Shown here: positions 25,621-34,979 of the stretch, one piece after another
Position numbering within the stretch: position 1 is the first letter of the stretch
Layout: each line of letters starts with the position of its first letter
DNA from: Bacillus sp. AFS037270
GTDB taxonomy: Bacteria > Bacillota > Bacilli > Bacillales_B > DSM-18226
DNA: 64,000 nucleotides
Reading direction: 5' to 3'
Assembly (NCBI RefSeq): GCF_002585305.1
Contig: NZ_NUNF01000078.1
Coordinates: 1 to 64,000, forward strand
Notes under the pieces: generated by a model
Told to the model about the DNA's origin: nothing
Databases searched by the model: none
Seen by the model: only the letters and a program-made list of their open reading frames with translations
Program-made: the position numbers and the translations under genes

Positions 25621-28302
25621 ATGGATAAGACAGTACAAGATCTAATGAATGCACATACCGGTAATTATATTCTTCCTTTTCTCTGGATGAGAGGAGAACA
25701 AGAACACGTTATTAGAGAAGAAATTGCAAGAATCTATGAATGCGGGATCAGAGGGATTTGTGTAGAAGCAAGGCCTCATCCTGATTTTGCAGGACCAGGC
25801 TGGTGGCATGATCTGGATATTGTCATGGACGAGGCGAAGCAACGTGGAATGCGTATTTGGGTATTAGACGATGCCCATTTTCCAACTGGTTATGCCAATG
25901 GTTTAATTGAGAAAAAGTATCCGGAACGAAAGAAAACATATATAAACTATAATACCCTCGATATTTTAGGTGCACAAAATGAAGTTACGATACATATTAC
26001 CCCGATGTTAAAGCCGAAGACCTCATGGTTGGATATAGGAAAAACAATAGACAAAGATGAACAGAAAAACAATAAATTAATTAGTGTTGTCGCAGCCAAA
26101 TTAGTGACAGATGGCATTATTAATGAAGAGTTAATCGATTTAACTGATAATGTTGAGGGAGATTTTTTAACCTGCACCTTACCAGAAGGACCATGGAGAA
26201 TTTATGTGGTTTATGAAACGAAAACAGACGGGGGAAACCCGAAATATATAAATATGATTGATGAAGAATCTGTCAGTACGCAGCTTGAAGCGGTATATCA
26301 ACCACATTTTGAACGATACAAAGAAGAGTTTGGGAAGACATTTGCCGGATTCTTCTCCGATGAGCCTGCCTTCGGAAATGTAAACGGGTTTGATTTTAAT
26401 GAATCGATTGGAAGAAAGGATATGCCATTACCTTGGAGTGAAGAAGCAAAATCTTTGCTTTTAGGAGCACTGGGAGATCAGTGGAGAGTATTCTTACCTT
26501 ATTTATGGAACAACTCAGAAGAAATGAATCAATGTGTGCATACACGCTATACCTATATGGATATTGTTACCCGATTATATAAAAAGAACTTTAGTGATCA
26601 ATTAGGAAAATGGTGTGAAGGACACCATGTCGAATATATTGGCCATGTGATCGAAGATAATGATCAGCATAGCAGATTAGGAAGCGGTGCAGGTCATTTC
26701 TTTAGAGCGTTGTCAGGTCAGCACATGTCAGGGATTGACGTGATTGGCGGGCAAGTCATTTTTGGCGGTGCTGGGTTAGAACGACGCGGACTCTTTAAGG
26801 GTGATGGGGAATTTTATCATTATACTTTAGGAAAACTAGGTTCTTCTTATGGTCATCTCGATCCCAAGAAAAAGGGAAGGACCATGTGTGAATTATTTGG
26901 TGCATATGGATGGAGGCTGGGGGTTCGCGATATGAAGTACATTTTAGATCACCTAGTTGTCCGTGGGATTAATTATCTTGTTCCTCATGCTTTTTCGATG
27001 CGTGAATACCCTGACTTGGATTGCCCGCCGCATTTCTATGCACGAGGACATAATCCGCAGTTCAAACATTTTGCCTATCTCATGCACTATGCCAACCGCT
27101 TATGCCATATCTTTAATGGCGGCAGACATGTGGCCCCTGTAGCTGTTTTATATCCCGGCGAGAGTGAGTGGACTGGCGAAGCTATGAAAATGCAAAAACC
27201 TGCTAGAGTCTTGACCGAAAATCAAATTGATTTTGACTTTGTACCAATTGATATACTGACTGATCTAGGGTCCTACAAAGGAAAGTTAGAAAATAAGCAT
27301 TTATTCATTAATGGCGAAGAATTTAAATGTTTAATCATTCCATATAGTCAATATATTACGAAAGAGCTGGCTGCTTTTATTAAGAGTGCAGAAGGATTGG
27401 AGATTATTTTTGTAGATGGAAAACCAGAAGAGATTTCTAATGTAGTAGATCGACAGGAAGCTTCGGAACTTTTAAGAGCGGTTGACAAATGTAAGGTTGT
27501 ACCTTTAGATGAGTTGGCTCCTGAGCTTAAAGCAGAAGGAGTAGTTGATATTCAATTAAAGAAACAGTTTAAGGATTTAACTTATTACCATTATGTGAAA
27601 GAAAGTAACATTTACATGTTCCAGAATGAATCCGCACATGAGACCTTCAGCGGAGAGATTGAATTAACGAATGGAGAATTTGCTATTGTCTATAACGGTC
27701 TAGAAAATAAGCATGAAAATTTACCAATAAGAAAAGAAAATGGCAAATCTATTATATTTTTAGAGTTGAGACCCTATGAATCTTGTATTGTGTTTGTTAG
27801 TGATGATGAACTAGCCGGTGAGTTTGGAAATTATCGCCCTCTTTCTGTAAAGCTTTCTGAATGTGCTGAGGAAAGGAACCTCTCTTCAGAATGGAATTAT
27901 TCGCTGGTAAAGAACAAGGAATATCCGAATTTTGGTGAAGTAAATCTAATGAAAGAGTTAGCGCCTATTTCAAAGGAAAACCCGGCTTTTACGGGAATCA
28001 TTAAGTACGAAAAGACAATTGAACTAAAAGAACAACCAAATCAAGCTATATTATCATTTGAATATATATATGAAGCAATAGAATTATGGATTAATGATGA
28101 ATATGTCGGGATGAAGTTAAGTCCACCATATATCTATGAGTTGGGTAACTATTTAAGAAAAGGCACTAATACCATCCGCGTTGAAGTGGCCACAACCTTG
28201 GATCGAGATCGCCTGAATCAGCCAGAACCACCATTTATTATTTGGCATGATCCAATGGATCCAACCGGTATGTTTGGAAGAATTACCTTGTCGATGTCTT
28301 GA
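25621..28302 (+). CDS. large GH106-like glycoside hydrolase
   Basis: An 893-residue cytoplasmic protein resembling the GH106 (alpha-L-rhamnosidase-like) family. An N-terminal barrel begins LPFLWMRGEQEHVIREEIARIYECGIRGICVEARP. FAGFFSDEPAFG (E248) is the likely catalytic-glutamate strand. A C-terminal jelly-roll (about 800-890: ELWINDEYVGMKLSPPYIYEL) is typical of these enzymes. Family members remove alpha-L-rhamnose from pectin or flavonoid rhamnosides, but sequence reading cannot fix the sugar. Start ATG after AGGAGGG, 70 bases after the symporter, probably one transcript. It ends at a hairpin before an AraC gene. Confidence 0.78.
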   Translation: MDKTVQDLMNAHTGNYILPFLWMRGEQEHVIREEIARIYECGIRGICVEARPHPDFAGPGWWHDLDIVMDEAKQRGMRIWVLDDAHFPTGYANGLIEKKYPERKKTYINYNTLDILGAQNEVTIHITPMLKPKTSWLDIGKTIDKDEQKNNKLISVVAAKLVTDGIINEELIDLTDNVEGDFLTCTLPEGPWRIYVVYETKTDGGNPKYINMIDEESVSTQLEAVYQPHFERYKEEFGKTFAGFFSDEPAFGNVNGFDFNESIGRKDMPLPWSEEAKSLLLGALGDQWRVFLPYLWNNSEEMNQCVHTRYTYMDIVTRLYKKNFSDQLGKWCEGHHVEYIGHVIEDNDQHSRLGSGAGHFFRALSGQHMSGIDVIGGQVIFGGAGLERRGLFKGDGEFYHYTLGKLGSSYGHLDPKKKGRTMCELFGAYGWRLGVRDMKYILDHLVVRGINYLVPHAFSMREYPDLDCPPHFYARGHNPQFKHFAYLMHYANRLCHIFNGGRHVAPVAVLYPGESEWTGEAMKMQKPARVLTENQIDFDFVPIDILTDLGSYKGKLENKHLFINGEEFKCLIIPYSQYITKELAAFIKSAEGLEIIFVDGKPEEISNVVDRQEASELLRAVDKCKVVPLDELAPELKAEGVVDIQLKKQFKDLTYYHYVKESNIYMFQNESAHETFSGEIELTNGEFAIVYNGLENKHENLPIRKENGKSIIFLELRPYESCIVFVSDDELAGEFGNYRPLSVKLSECAEERNLSSEWNYSLVKNKEYPNFGEVNLMKELAPISKENPAFTGIIKYEKTIELKEQPNQAILSFEYIYEAIELWINDEYVGMKLSPPYIYELGNYLRKGTNTIRVEVATTLDRDRLNQPEPPFIIWHDPMDPTGMFGRITLSMS

Positions 28303-28314
28303 CATTTCTGAAGG

Positions 28315-28347
28315 AGGTGTGTTACCTGAAAAGGCCACACCTTTTTG
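28315..28347 (+). terminator. terminator after the GH106-like gene
   Basis: AGGTGTG/CACACCT stem with a 14-base loop, then TTTT; it lies before the next gene's ribosome site. Confidence 0.68.
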
Positions 28348-28382
28348 AATATTTATATTTTATTAACAGTTGGGAGGCGCTT

Positions 28383-29324
28383 ATGAAATATCCATATGAA
28401 AGTGTGGTCATTAACGAAGAGGTTCCGATGTTGATGTTAATGACAAGTGTAAGATATGTGGCGATGCATTGGCATGACCGGATTGAATTTTTGTTTGTTC
28501 TGAGAGGCCGAATCCAAGTTGTTGTAGGGGGAGAGGAGTTTTCTCTACAGGAAAATGATTTGCTCCTGATTAACAGCAATGTGGTCCACGGGGTGGACGC
28601 GAGTGAAGATAATCGGGTATTACTACTTCAAATCCCACTATCCTTTATTAAAAAATGGTACCAAGACATTGAAATGGAATTATTCCACTGCCAATCCCTT
28701 CAAAATGAGGATCAAGAAAAGTTTAATGGCATTCGCTTGTTAATGGTTAACCTCATGCTGACATTAAGAAAGAAAGAATTAGGTTATGAAATAAAAATTC
28801 ATTCACTATTATTAGATATCGTTTACAACCTTATTAGTAAATTTAGAGTAGGCGATCAAAAGCAAATCAACCGAAATAGTAGTAAAGATATAGAACGTCT
28901 AACAAGAATCACAAACTATATTCAAAAGAATTATATGCATCCTATTACTCTGAATGAAATAGCTGAAAATGAAGAATTGACGGTACCTTATTTATCCCGT
29001 TATTTTCAGCAGCATATGGGACAGCCTTTTATTAAATATTTAAACGGAATTCGACTTGAACAGGCTGTTAAGTATTTGCTGGATACGAATTGGCCTGTTA
29101 TTCAGATTGCAATGGAGTCTGGTTTTTCTAGTTTGAATACGTTTCACAAACTGTTTAAAGATACCTTTCACACAACTCCCTATCAGTTTCGGAAAAATCA
29201 GCAGAAAACCTTTAGCACCTCTCAAAAAAGTGATAAAAGAGGAATTGAGGGTTATGATTATACGGAAGAAGTTGGCCTTAAAGAGTTAGATAAGTATATT
29301 TGGGCTTCAAATAATAGAAGTTAA
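28383..29324 (+). CDS. AraC-family transcriptional regulator
   Basis: A 313-residue regulator. The ATG at 28383 follows TGGGAGGCG; earlier in-frame starts fall in the upstream terminator. The N-terminal cupin (MHWHDRIEFLFVLRGRIQVVVGG; LLINSNVVHGVDA) would sense a sugar or glycoside. The C-terminal pair of helix-turn-helix units spans about 180-280 (ITLNEIAENEELTVPYLSRYFQQHMG; VIQIAMESGFSSLNTFHKLFKDTFHTTPYQFRK). It lies between the GPH/GH106 genes and the solute-binding protein. It is one candidate for the activator of the repeated island promoter. Confidence 0.9.
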   Translation: MKYPYESVVINEEVPMLMLMTSVRYVAMHWHDRIEFLFVLRGRIQVVVGGEEFSLQENDLLLINSNVVHGVDASEDNRVLLLQIPLSFIKKWYQDIEMELFHCQSLQNEDQEKFNGIRLLMVNLMLTLRKKELGYEIKIHSLLLDIVYNLISKFRVGDQKQINRNSSKDIERLTRITNYIQKNYMHPITLNEIAENEELTVPYLSRYFQQHMGQPFIKYLNGIRLEQAVKYLLDTNWPVIQIAMESGFSSLNTFHKLFKDTFHTTPYQFRKNQQKTFSTSQKSDKRGIEGYDYTEEVGLKELDKYIWASNNRS

Positions 29325-29366
29325 TTTAAGTGTTTTACTATATTATAATTGAATAAAATCAGCTAG

Positions 29367-29392
29367 CCGCAAAGGAAACTTTGTGGTTTTTT
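29367..29392 (+). terminator. terminator after the AraC gene
   Basis: CCGCAAAG-GAAA-CTTTGTGG stem with a GNRA-like loop, then TTTTTT. Confidence 0.85.
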
Positions 29393-29440
29393 GTTTTAAT
29401 ATTCTGAAAATAGTAAAAAATGATATTGTTTTTCTTAAGA

Positions 29441-29475
29441 AAGTGAACGTTTTCAATACTATTCCTCATTATAAT
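29441..29475 (+). promoter_or_regulatory. cre-like box and -10 before the solute-binding protein gene
   Basis: AAGTGAACGTTTTCAAT at 29441-29457 fits the cre consensus apart from two positions and overlaps the expected -35 of a TATAAT at 29470-29475. Confidence 0.48.
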
Positions 29476-29530
29476 AGGCGTTATATAGAACGATGGTTAA
29501 AAAGGAATAACCATTCCTAAAAAGGTGGTG

Positions 29531-29581
29531 ATGAATAAAAGTAAAAAGAGGGATTTAATTAGATCATATTCAAAGAGATGA
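29531..29581 (+). CDS. possible 16-codon leader peptide
   Basis: ATG after AAAGGTGGTG opens a 16-residue basic peptide (MNKSKKRDLIRSYSKR) that stops at TGA 29579-29581, 47 bases before the lipoprotein start. The strong ribosome site is the reason to list it. It may couple or tune translation of the next gene, or be chance. Confidence 0.3.
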   Translation: MNKSKKRDLIRSYSKR

Positions 29582-29628
29582 AAAGTTGTCTCGATGAAAA
29601 ACAATTAGAACTTGGGGGTTGAGGAATT

Positions 29629-31125
29629 TTGCGGAAAAATAAAAGGTTAATTAGTTTGATTTTGGTTTGCTTGTTACTTTTACTTTCAGCATGCAGTTCG
29701 AATAAAGAGAGTTCTACAAATGAAAGCTCAGGTTCGGGAGAAAATTTGCCTGAGGTGAATGTTGTCTTTTTTGCTGCTTCAGTACCTAAGGATATTAAAC
29801 TAGTACAAGATGAAATTAATAAGATAGCAAAAGAAAAGATTAAGGCAACGGTGAAATTAACCCCCATTAATATTGGTAACTATGTTCAACAAATGAATTT
29901 GATGTTATCTAGTAATGAAAAAGCGGATTTAATGCTTGTTACCTCCTTTTTTGGTTACACATCACAAGTAGCAAAAGGGCAATTATTACCCTTGGACGAT
30001 TTGGTAGATAAATATGGTCAAGATATCAAAAAGGTAATGGATCCGGATTATTTGAATGCTGCAAAGGTTTCAGGAAAAATGTATGCGGTTCCAACTTTAA
30101 GAGATATGGCAGGAGCACCTGGTATTAATATGCGCAAAGATTTGGTAGATAAATATCACATAAACGTTAATAATATCAAAACACTTGATGATGTAGAATC
30201 AATGTTGAAAGCAATTAAAGAAAACGAGCAAGGCATAATACCACTTGTTCCTTTTCAGCCTGGAGCCCAGCCAACTGTAGTCTATAACTGGTTCGATCCG
30301 CTAGGTGACAGTATGGGAGTTCTTCCTAACTACGATAATAATTTGAAAGTAGTAGATTTATACGAAACAGATGAATATGCGCAGTTTGTAAAGGAAATGA
30401 GAAAATGGTATGAGGAAGGACTTACGTTAAAAAATGCAACAACGAATGTAGATCCTGGCACGGCGTTAGTTAAGTCAAATGCAGGCTTTAGTTATTTCAG
30501 TCCTCAAAAACCTGGTATAGCTTTACAAGAATCACAAAATACGAATATGACGATGGTAACTACATCACTTCTAAAACCTGTTACGACAACATCTGCCGTA
30601 ACCACAATGATGTGGGGAATCCCTCAAAGTTCTAAGGTCCCAGAAGCAGCGATGAAATTTCTAAATTTAATGTATGCGGATAAAGATATTGTGAACTTGC
30701 TAAGCTGGGGTATTGAAGGAAAGCATTATGAAAAAGTATCAGATAATGTTATTAAATATCCAGATGGGGTAAATGCAGGAAACAATGGCTACAATTTAAA
30801 TATGAGTTTTGCAATGGGGAATTCTTTCCTATCTTATGTGTTTGAAGGCAATGATCCAAACCTTTGGAATCAAACGGCGGAATTTAATAAAAATGCGATC
30901 AAATCTAAAGCACTTGGATTTAATTTTGATAGTTCACCAGTTAAAACAGAAGTGACAGCGGTATCCAATGTGGTAAGCAAATATGCCCTCGGATTGGAAT
31001 ACGGTATATTAGATCCTGATAAGAGTCTACCTGAGTTCATAAAAGGGTTAAAGGCTGCCGGCATTGATAAGATTATTGCAGAGAAACAAAACCAATTGGA
31101 TAAATGGGCAAAAACACAAAAATAA
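29629..31125 (+). CDS. orphan extracellular solute-binding lipoprotein (DUF3502 type)
   Basis: A 498-residue carbohydrate ABC transporter binding protein of the LipO type. TTG start after GGGGGTTGAGGA. The signal peptide ends in lipobox LLSAC, with the lipidated Cys at residue 23. Two periplasmic-binding lobes follow, and the C-terminal DUF3502 segment is visible from about residue 425 (LGFNFDSSPVKTEVTAVSNVVSKY). LipO proteins normally sit beside two permease genes (LplB and YtcP types). Here neither permease is present on either side, so it must work with permeases elsewhere or act as a surface sensor. It is a single-gene unit with its own terminator. Confidence 0.88.
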   Translation: MRKNKRLISLILVCLLLLLSACSSNKESSTNESSGSGENLPEVNVVFFAASVPKDIKLVQDEINKIAKEKIKATVKLTPINIGNYVQQMNLMLSSNEKADLMLVTSFFGYTSQVAKGQLLPLDDLVDKYGQDIKKVMDPDYLNAAKVSGKMYAVPTLRDMAGAPGINMRKDLVDKYHINVNNIKTLDDVESMLKAIKENEQGIIPLVPFQPGAQPTVVYNWFDPLGDSMGVLPNYDNNLKVVDLYETDEYAQFVKEMRKWYEEGLTLKNATTNVDPGTALVKSNAGFSYFSPQKPGIALQESQNTNMTMVTTSLLKPVTTTSAVTTMMWGIPQSSKVPEAAMKFLNLMYADKDIVNLLSWGIEGKHYEKVSDNVIKYPDGVNAGNNGYNLNMSFAMGNSFLSYVFEGNDPNLWNQTAEFNKNAIKSKALGFNFDSSPVKTEVTAVSNVVSKYALGLEYGILDPDKSLPEFIKGLKAAGIDKIIAEKQNQLDKWAKTQK

Positions 31126-31144
31126 GGTTTAATCCCAAACCAAC

Positions 31145-31174
31145 AAAAAGGTGCAGAATGATTGCACCTTTTTG
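31145..31174 (+). terminator. terminator after the solute-binding protein gene
   Basis: AAAAAGGTGCA/TGCACCTTTTT perfect 11-base stem and T-run. Confidence 0.9.
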
Positions 31175-31267
31175 TTTTCTAAGGAATTTTAGACAAGGTT
31201 AAAAATAACACTATCATTCTTAATCTATTATAAATACATGAAAGAAGAACCGTAGAAAAAAGACGAA

Positions 31268-31347
31268 AATCTATACCTCATAAGGATAATTTAAGAAAGG
31301 GAATATGTGCAGATACAGGTTAAGATATATATGTAAGCGGAATCAAT
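31268..31347 (+). promoter_or_regulatory. activator element, -10 and cre box (island promoter B)
   Basis: AATCTATACCTCATAAGGAT begins at 31268, TAAGAT (-10) is at 31321-31326, and ATGTAAGCGGAATCAAT at 31331-31347 is a full match to the 17-base cre consensus. The -10 to cre gap is five bases as in promoters A, C and D. There is no canonical -35. Confidence 0.65.
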
Positions 31348-31385
31348 AGATAAAACTTAATAGAAACATAGGAGGATCAGACACA

Positions 31386-32291
31386 ATGAAACTTGGATTT
31401 AACAGCGCCATTTTAAATGAATGCACCTTTGAAGAAGTAATTGATTATGCAGCTGATAATGGCTTTTCATGTGTGGAGATATGTGCCTGGCCGAAAGGGA
31501 AAGCGGCTCGGAAATATGCTGGTGTTACCCATATTGATGTTGATAACTTAGATGTCGATTACATCAAAAATTATACCGAAGCAAAAGGAATCAAGATTTC
31601 CGCCATTGCTTATTATCCTAATGCTTTAGATGAGGATTCAGAAAAAAGTGGTTATTATGCAGCCCACATCAAAAAATGTATTGAGGCAGCTAGCCAGCTT
31701 GATATTAACATGGTAACTACCTTTATTGGCAGAAACCAAAAGAAAACTGTTGAAGAAAATTTGGAGGTTATGACTGCGGTTTGGAAGCCTATCGTAGAAT
31801 TCGCTGAAGAACTAGGAGTGAAAATTGCGATTGAAAACTGTCCGATGCTATTCACTACAGATGAATGGCCAGGTGGACAAAACCTAATGACGACACCAGC
31901 CATTTTCCGACGTATGTTTGAAGTAATCCCAAATAAAAACTTCGGATTGAATTTCGATCCATCGCATTTTGTTTGGCAGCAAATGGATTATATCAAGCCG
32001 TTATATGAATTCCAAGAACGGATCTTTCACATCCATTTTAAAGATATCAAAGTCTATAAGGACCGCTTAAACGATGTTGGAATCATGGCAACACCTCTAG
32101 AATATATTTCGCCGAAACTACCAGGGCTCGGAGATGTCAATTGGGGCCAATATGTATCTGCCTTAACGGATATCGGCTACCGTGGATATGCTGTCATTGA
32201 AGTAGAGGACAAGGCGTTCGAAGATTCACTTAAATCCAAAAAAGATTCTATTAAAATTAGTAAAAACTATTTAAGTCAGTTTTTTGCTTAA
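31386..32291 (+). CDS. TIM-barrel sugar isomerase/epimerase
   Basis: A 301-residue xylose-isomerase-like barrel with all four metal ligands readable: Glu in IAIENCPM, Asp in LNFDPSHF, His in FHIHFKD and Glu in AVIEVED. It is closer in style to keto-sugar epimerases such as YcjR or to myo-inosose-type isomerases than to deglycosidase alpha subunits, and it has no beta partner. Start ATG after AGGAGGAT. It leads an operon with a Gfo/Idh dehydrogenase, a beta/alpha deglycosidase pair and a ROK kinase, so its substrate is probably the oxidised sugar released by them. Confidence 0.85.
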   Translation: MKLGFNSAILNECTFEEVIDYAADNGFSCVEICAWPKGKAARKYAGVTHIDVDNLDVDYIKNYTEAKGIKISAIAYYPNALDEDSEKSGYYAAHIKKCIEAASQLDINMVTTFIGRNQKKTVEENLEVMTAVWKPIVEFAEELGVKIAIENCPMLFTTDEWPGGQNLMTTPAIFRRMFEVIPNKNFGLNFDPSHFVWQQMDYIKPLYEFQERIFHIHFKDIKVYKDRLNDVGIMATPLEYISPKLPGLGDVNWGQYVSALTDIGYRGYAVIEVEDKAFEDSLKSKKDSIKISKNYLSQFFA

Positions 32292-32349
32292 ATAGATGCA
32301 TTTATAAATCTAATAAATCATTTTAAAACAAAAAAGGAGAATGAATATT

Positions 32350-33477
32350 ATGGGTAAATTAAAAATTGGTATTATTGGCTGCGGTGGTATTGCAAATCAA
32401 AAGCATTTTCCAGCATTATCACAATTTAAAGAGATTTCTGAACTGGTTGCTTTTTGTGATATTAAAATTGAACGCGCTGAAAAGGCGGCGAAAGAATATG
32501 GAACACCAGATGCTAAAATTTTCGGAGACTATCGCGAGCTATTGAAGGATGAATCCATTGATCTTGTGCATGTATTGACACCGAATGTTAGTCACAGCCC
32601 AATTACCGTTGCCGCATTTGAAGCCGGTAAACATGTTATGTGCGAAAAGCCAATGGCACACAATACAGAAGCTGCTCAAAAAATGATGGATGCTTGGAAA
32701 AAATCCGGTAAGAAATTCACCATTGGGTATCAAAACCGTTTCCGTCCTGAAGTGCAATCTCTTTATAAGGCTTGCGAAAAAGATGAACTTGGAGATATTT
32801 ATTTCGCAAAAGCACATGCCCTTCGCCGCCGTGCCGTACCAACTTGGGGAGTATTTCCTGATAAATCGCAGCAAGGCGGCGGTCCACTAATTGATATCGG
32901 TACTCATGCTCTTGATATCACTTTATGGATGATGGATAATTACAAACCAGTTTCCGTGACAGGTTCTGTTTTCAATAAATTAGGTAATCTTCCTGAAGCG
33001 GTTGAAGGAAATATGTTTGGCCCATGGGATCCAGAAACATATGAAGTGGAAGATTCAGCATTTGGTTACATTAAGATGGAAAATGGAGCAACGGTATTCC
33101 TTGAATCTTCTTGGGCACTTAATGTACTAGAATCAAGAGAAGCGGCTACAACTCTTTGTGGAACGAAGGCAGGAGCACAAATCGATTCCGGCATGAGCTT
33201 CCGCAACAATGAGTTAATTTATAATACTGCACGCAATGGTATGTTAACAGAAGAGAGAAACTCTGCAGGCGGCGCGATTGCATTCTTTGAAGGCGGATCG
33301 AATAAACCAGAAGTGCTTGAAGCAAAACAATGGTTGGAAGCGGTTAAATATGATAAAGAACCACTCGTAAAACCAGAGCAGGCATTTGTTGTGACGAAAA
33401 TTTTAGATGCTGTCTATCGATCTGCTGAAACTGGAAAAGAAATTGTTTTTGAACAGGAACCTGTGGTAAGCAAATAG
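32350..33477 (+). CDS. Gfo/Idh/MocA family NAD(P)-dependent sugar oxidoreductase 2
   Basis: A 375-residue sugar dehydrogenase. The ATG at 32350 is ten bases after AGGAG, and MGKLKIGIIGCGGIA is the usual family start; an ATG nine bases earlier abuts that site. The nicotinamide-site EKP is at 99-101, and catalytic D182 and H186 are in IDIGTHALD. It is in the same operon as the beta2/alpha2 pair, 14 bases before beta2. This is the arrangement known for dgpA with dgpBC in C-glycoside breakdown, so it is the best candidate for the 3-oxidation of the C-glycosyl group. Confidence 0.9.
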   Translation: MGKLKIGIIGCGGIANQKHFPALSQFKEISELVAFCDIKIERAEKAAKEYGTPDAKIFGDYRELLKDESIDLVHVLTPNVSHSPITVAAFEAGKHVMCEKPMAHNTEAAQKMMDAWKKSGKKFTIGYQNRFRPEVQSLYKACEKDELGDIYFAKAHALRRRAVPTWGVFPDKSQQGGGPLIDIGTHALDITLWMMDNYKPVSVTGSVFNKLGNLPEAVEGNMFGPWDPETYEVEDSAFGYIKMENGATVFLESSWALNVLESREAATTLCGTKAGAQIDSGMSFRNNELIYNTARNGMLTEERNSAGGAIAFFEGGSNKPEVLEAKQWLEAVKYDKEPLVKPEQAFVVTKILDAVYRSAETGKEIVFEQEPVVSK

Positions 33478-33490
33478 GAGGTGGACTAAA

Positions 33491-33931
33491 GTGGCATTTA
33501 GTATGAAATTACCTTTCGTCGATGTCGTTTGCGATGAAAGTTTAAAAAACACCTATGTGAATGGGAAAAAGTTGGGATATGAATTCCAAATTCGATTAAG
33601 TAACTATCGTGGACATTACTTATCCTGTATTGAAGAGTTTGTGGTTACCGTGGATGGTCAAGAAGTAAATTCTGATGATATAACTTTTGGTCTTAATGAG
33701 AAAGAGTTTACTTTAAGACAACTGCCAAGTCTCATTTCAGAGTTTTGGAATTTGATAGATCCAGCAACGATTAGTGTATTTGCACCTGGCGGTTTAACTG
33801 AAGGGGAACATCATATCGATGTGAAAATGATGTTACGTATTCCTTATATGGCTGTTCCTGGAAGAAAGACAGAACGTGAATATGCTGTATTAGATTCTTG
33901 CGGAAGCAAAACCTTACAGGTGAGAGATTAG
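33491..33931 (+). CDS. C-glycoside deglycosidase beta-subunit-like protein 2
   Basis: A 146-residue all-beta protein of the DUF6379/CGDB type. GTG start after AGGAGGTGG. GYEFQIRLSNYRG (29-41) corresponds to the GF...YYRG motif of the other copies, with N in place of the first Y. PGGLTEGEHHIDVKMMLRIPY matches the GGLxxGxH strand pair. The tail is about ten residues longer than the other copies. The stop is 20 bases before the alpha2 start. It probably forms the active enzyme with alpha2. Confidence 0.82.
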   Translation: MAFSMKLPFVDVVCDESLKNTYVNGKKLGYEFQIRLSNYRGHYLSCIEEFVVTVDGQEVNSDDITFGLNEKEFTLRQLPSLISEFWNLIDPATISVFAPGGLTEGEHHIDVKMMLRIPYMAVPGRKTEREYAVLDSCGSKTLQVRD

Positions 33932-33951
33932 GAGAAAGGAGGTCAGATCAG

Positions 33952-34923
33952 TTGAGTAATATTAAATTAGGTGTTTCTTTATATAGTTTTACCGATGAAT
34001 ATGTAAAAGGCAAATTTACATTAGAGGATTGCGTTCGTACCGCAGCTGAATTTGGAGCGGAAGGATTTGAATTGGTAGGTACGCAAATGCTGCCATCTTA
34101 CCCATATGTAAGTGACAAGGTTTTAAATGAGTTTAAGGCCATGACGAATCACTATGGAATTGAATTTATTTCTTACGGAGCTAATGCAGACCGTGGGTTA
34201 AGATCTGATCGTGATTTAACAGAAGAAGAATTGCTTCAGTCGTCGATTATTGATTTGAAAACAGCGAATAAATTGGGTTGTAAAATCATGCGTGCTCAAT
34301 ATCTTATTGGACCATCAGTTTTTGCTAAATTGGCGCCATATGCGGAGGCTTATGGTATCAAGGTCGGAATTGAAATTCATAATCCTGAAACGCCAACATC
34401 ACCAAATATCCGGAAATTCACCGAGGTAATTGAAAAAACAGGATCTCCTTATCTTGGATTTGTCACTGATTTTGGTACTTTTGCGACTCGTCCTAATAAA
34501 CCACATTGGGATGAGGCCTTAGCGAATGGAGCACCTTTAGAATTATTAGAAATGGCAGCTCAATTACGTTATGACGGTGTGCCAATGATGGAAGCAAGAC
34601 AACGGCTGCTTGGCGCTGGTGCAAATGGTGCAGTAATGGGTGCTTTCCAAGGAATGTATGGTTTTGTAACCTTCTACAACGAACCGGATTATGCAGGCTT
34701 AAAACAAATCATGCCACATGTCATTCACTTCCACGGTAAATTCCATTATATTGATGAGAATTTGGAAGAAGCCAGCATTCCATATGATAAGATCTTACCG
34801 ATTATTCAAAACTCTAATTTTGATGGATATATTGTTTCAGAATATGAAGACCATATATCGGGAAGAGCTTTAGAAATGACGAAACGTCATTTACAAATGG
34901 AGCGGAAATTATTAGGTAAATAG
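33952..34923 (+). CDS. C-glycoside deglycosidase alpha-subunit-like TIM barrel 2
   Basis: A 323-residue barrel. I use the TTG at 33952, eight bases after AAAGGAGGT, giving MSNIKLGVSLYSFTDEY; a longer reading to 33898 would overlap the beta2 gene. Likely Mn ligands and base are E141 and H143 (GIEIHNP), D173 (FVTDFGTF), H261 (IHFHGKF) and E297 (IVSEYED). The 88-residue stretch between D173 and H261 contains a glycine- and aromatic-rich segment (GAGANGAVMGAFQGMYG) not seen in copies 1 or 4, a likely substrate-specificity lid. It is followed by an intra-operon hairpin and the ROK kinase. Confidence 0.82.
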   Translation: MSNIKLGVSLYSFTDEYVKGKFTLEDCVRTAAEFGAEGFELVGTQMLPSYPYVSDKVLNEFKAMTNHYGIEFISYGANADRGLRSDRDLTEEELLQSSIIDLKTANKLGCKIMRAQYLIGPSVFAKLAPYAEAYGIKVGIEIHNPETPTSPNIRKFTEVIEKTGSPYLGFVTDFGTFATRPNKPHWDEALANGAPLELLEMAAQLRYDGVPMMEARQRLLGAGANGAVMGAFQGMYGFVTFYNEPDYAGLKQIMPHVIHFHGKFHYIDENLEEASIPYDKILPIIQNSNFDGYIVSEYEDHISGRALEMTKRHLQMERKLLGK

Positions 34924-34930
34924 ATTAAAA

Positions 34931-34959
34931 TAATACAGGTGGGTATTTCACCTGTATTA
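34931..34959 (+). terminator. hairpin between alpha2 and the ROK kinase
   Basis: Perfect 11-base stem TAATACAGGTG/CACCTGTATTA followed by TTTTAT only; it may cause partial termination or mark mRNA processing, lowering kinase expression. Confidence 0.55.
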
Positions 34960-34979
34960 TTTTATAAGGCGGGGAAAAG

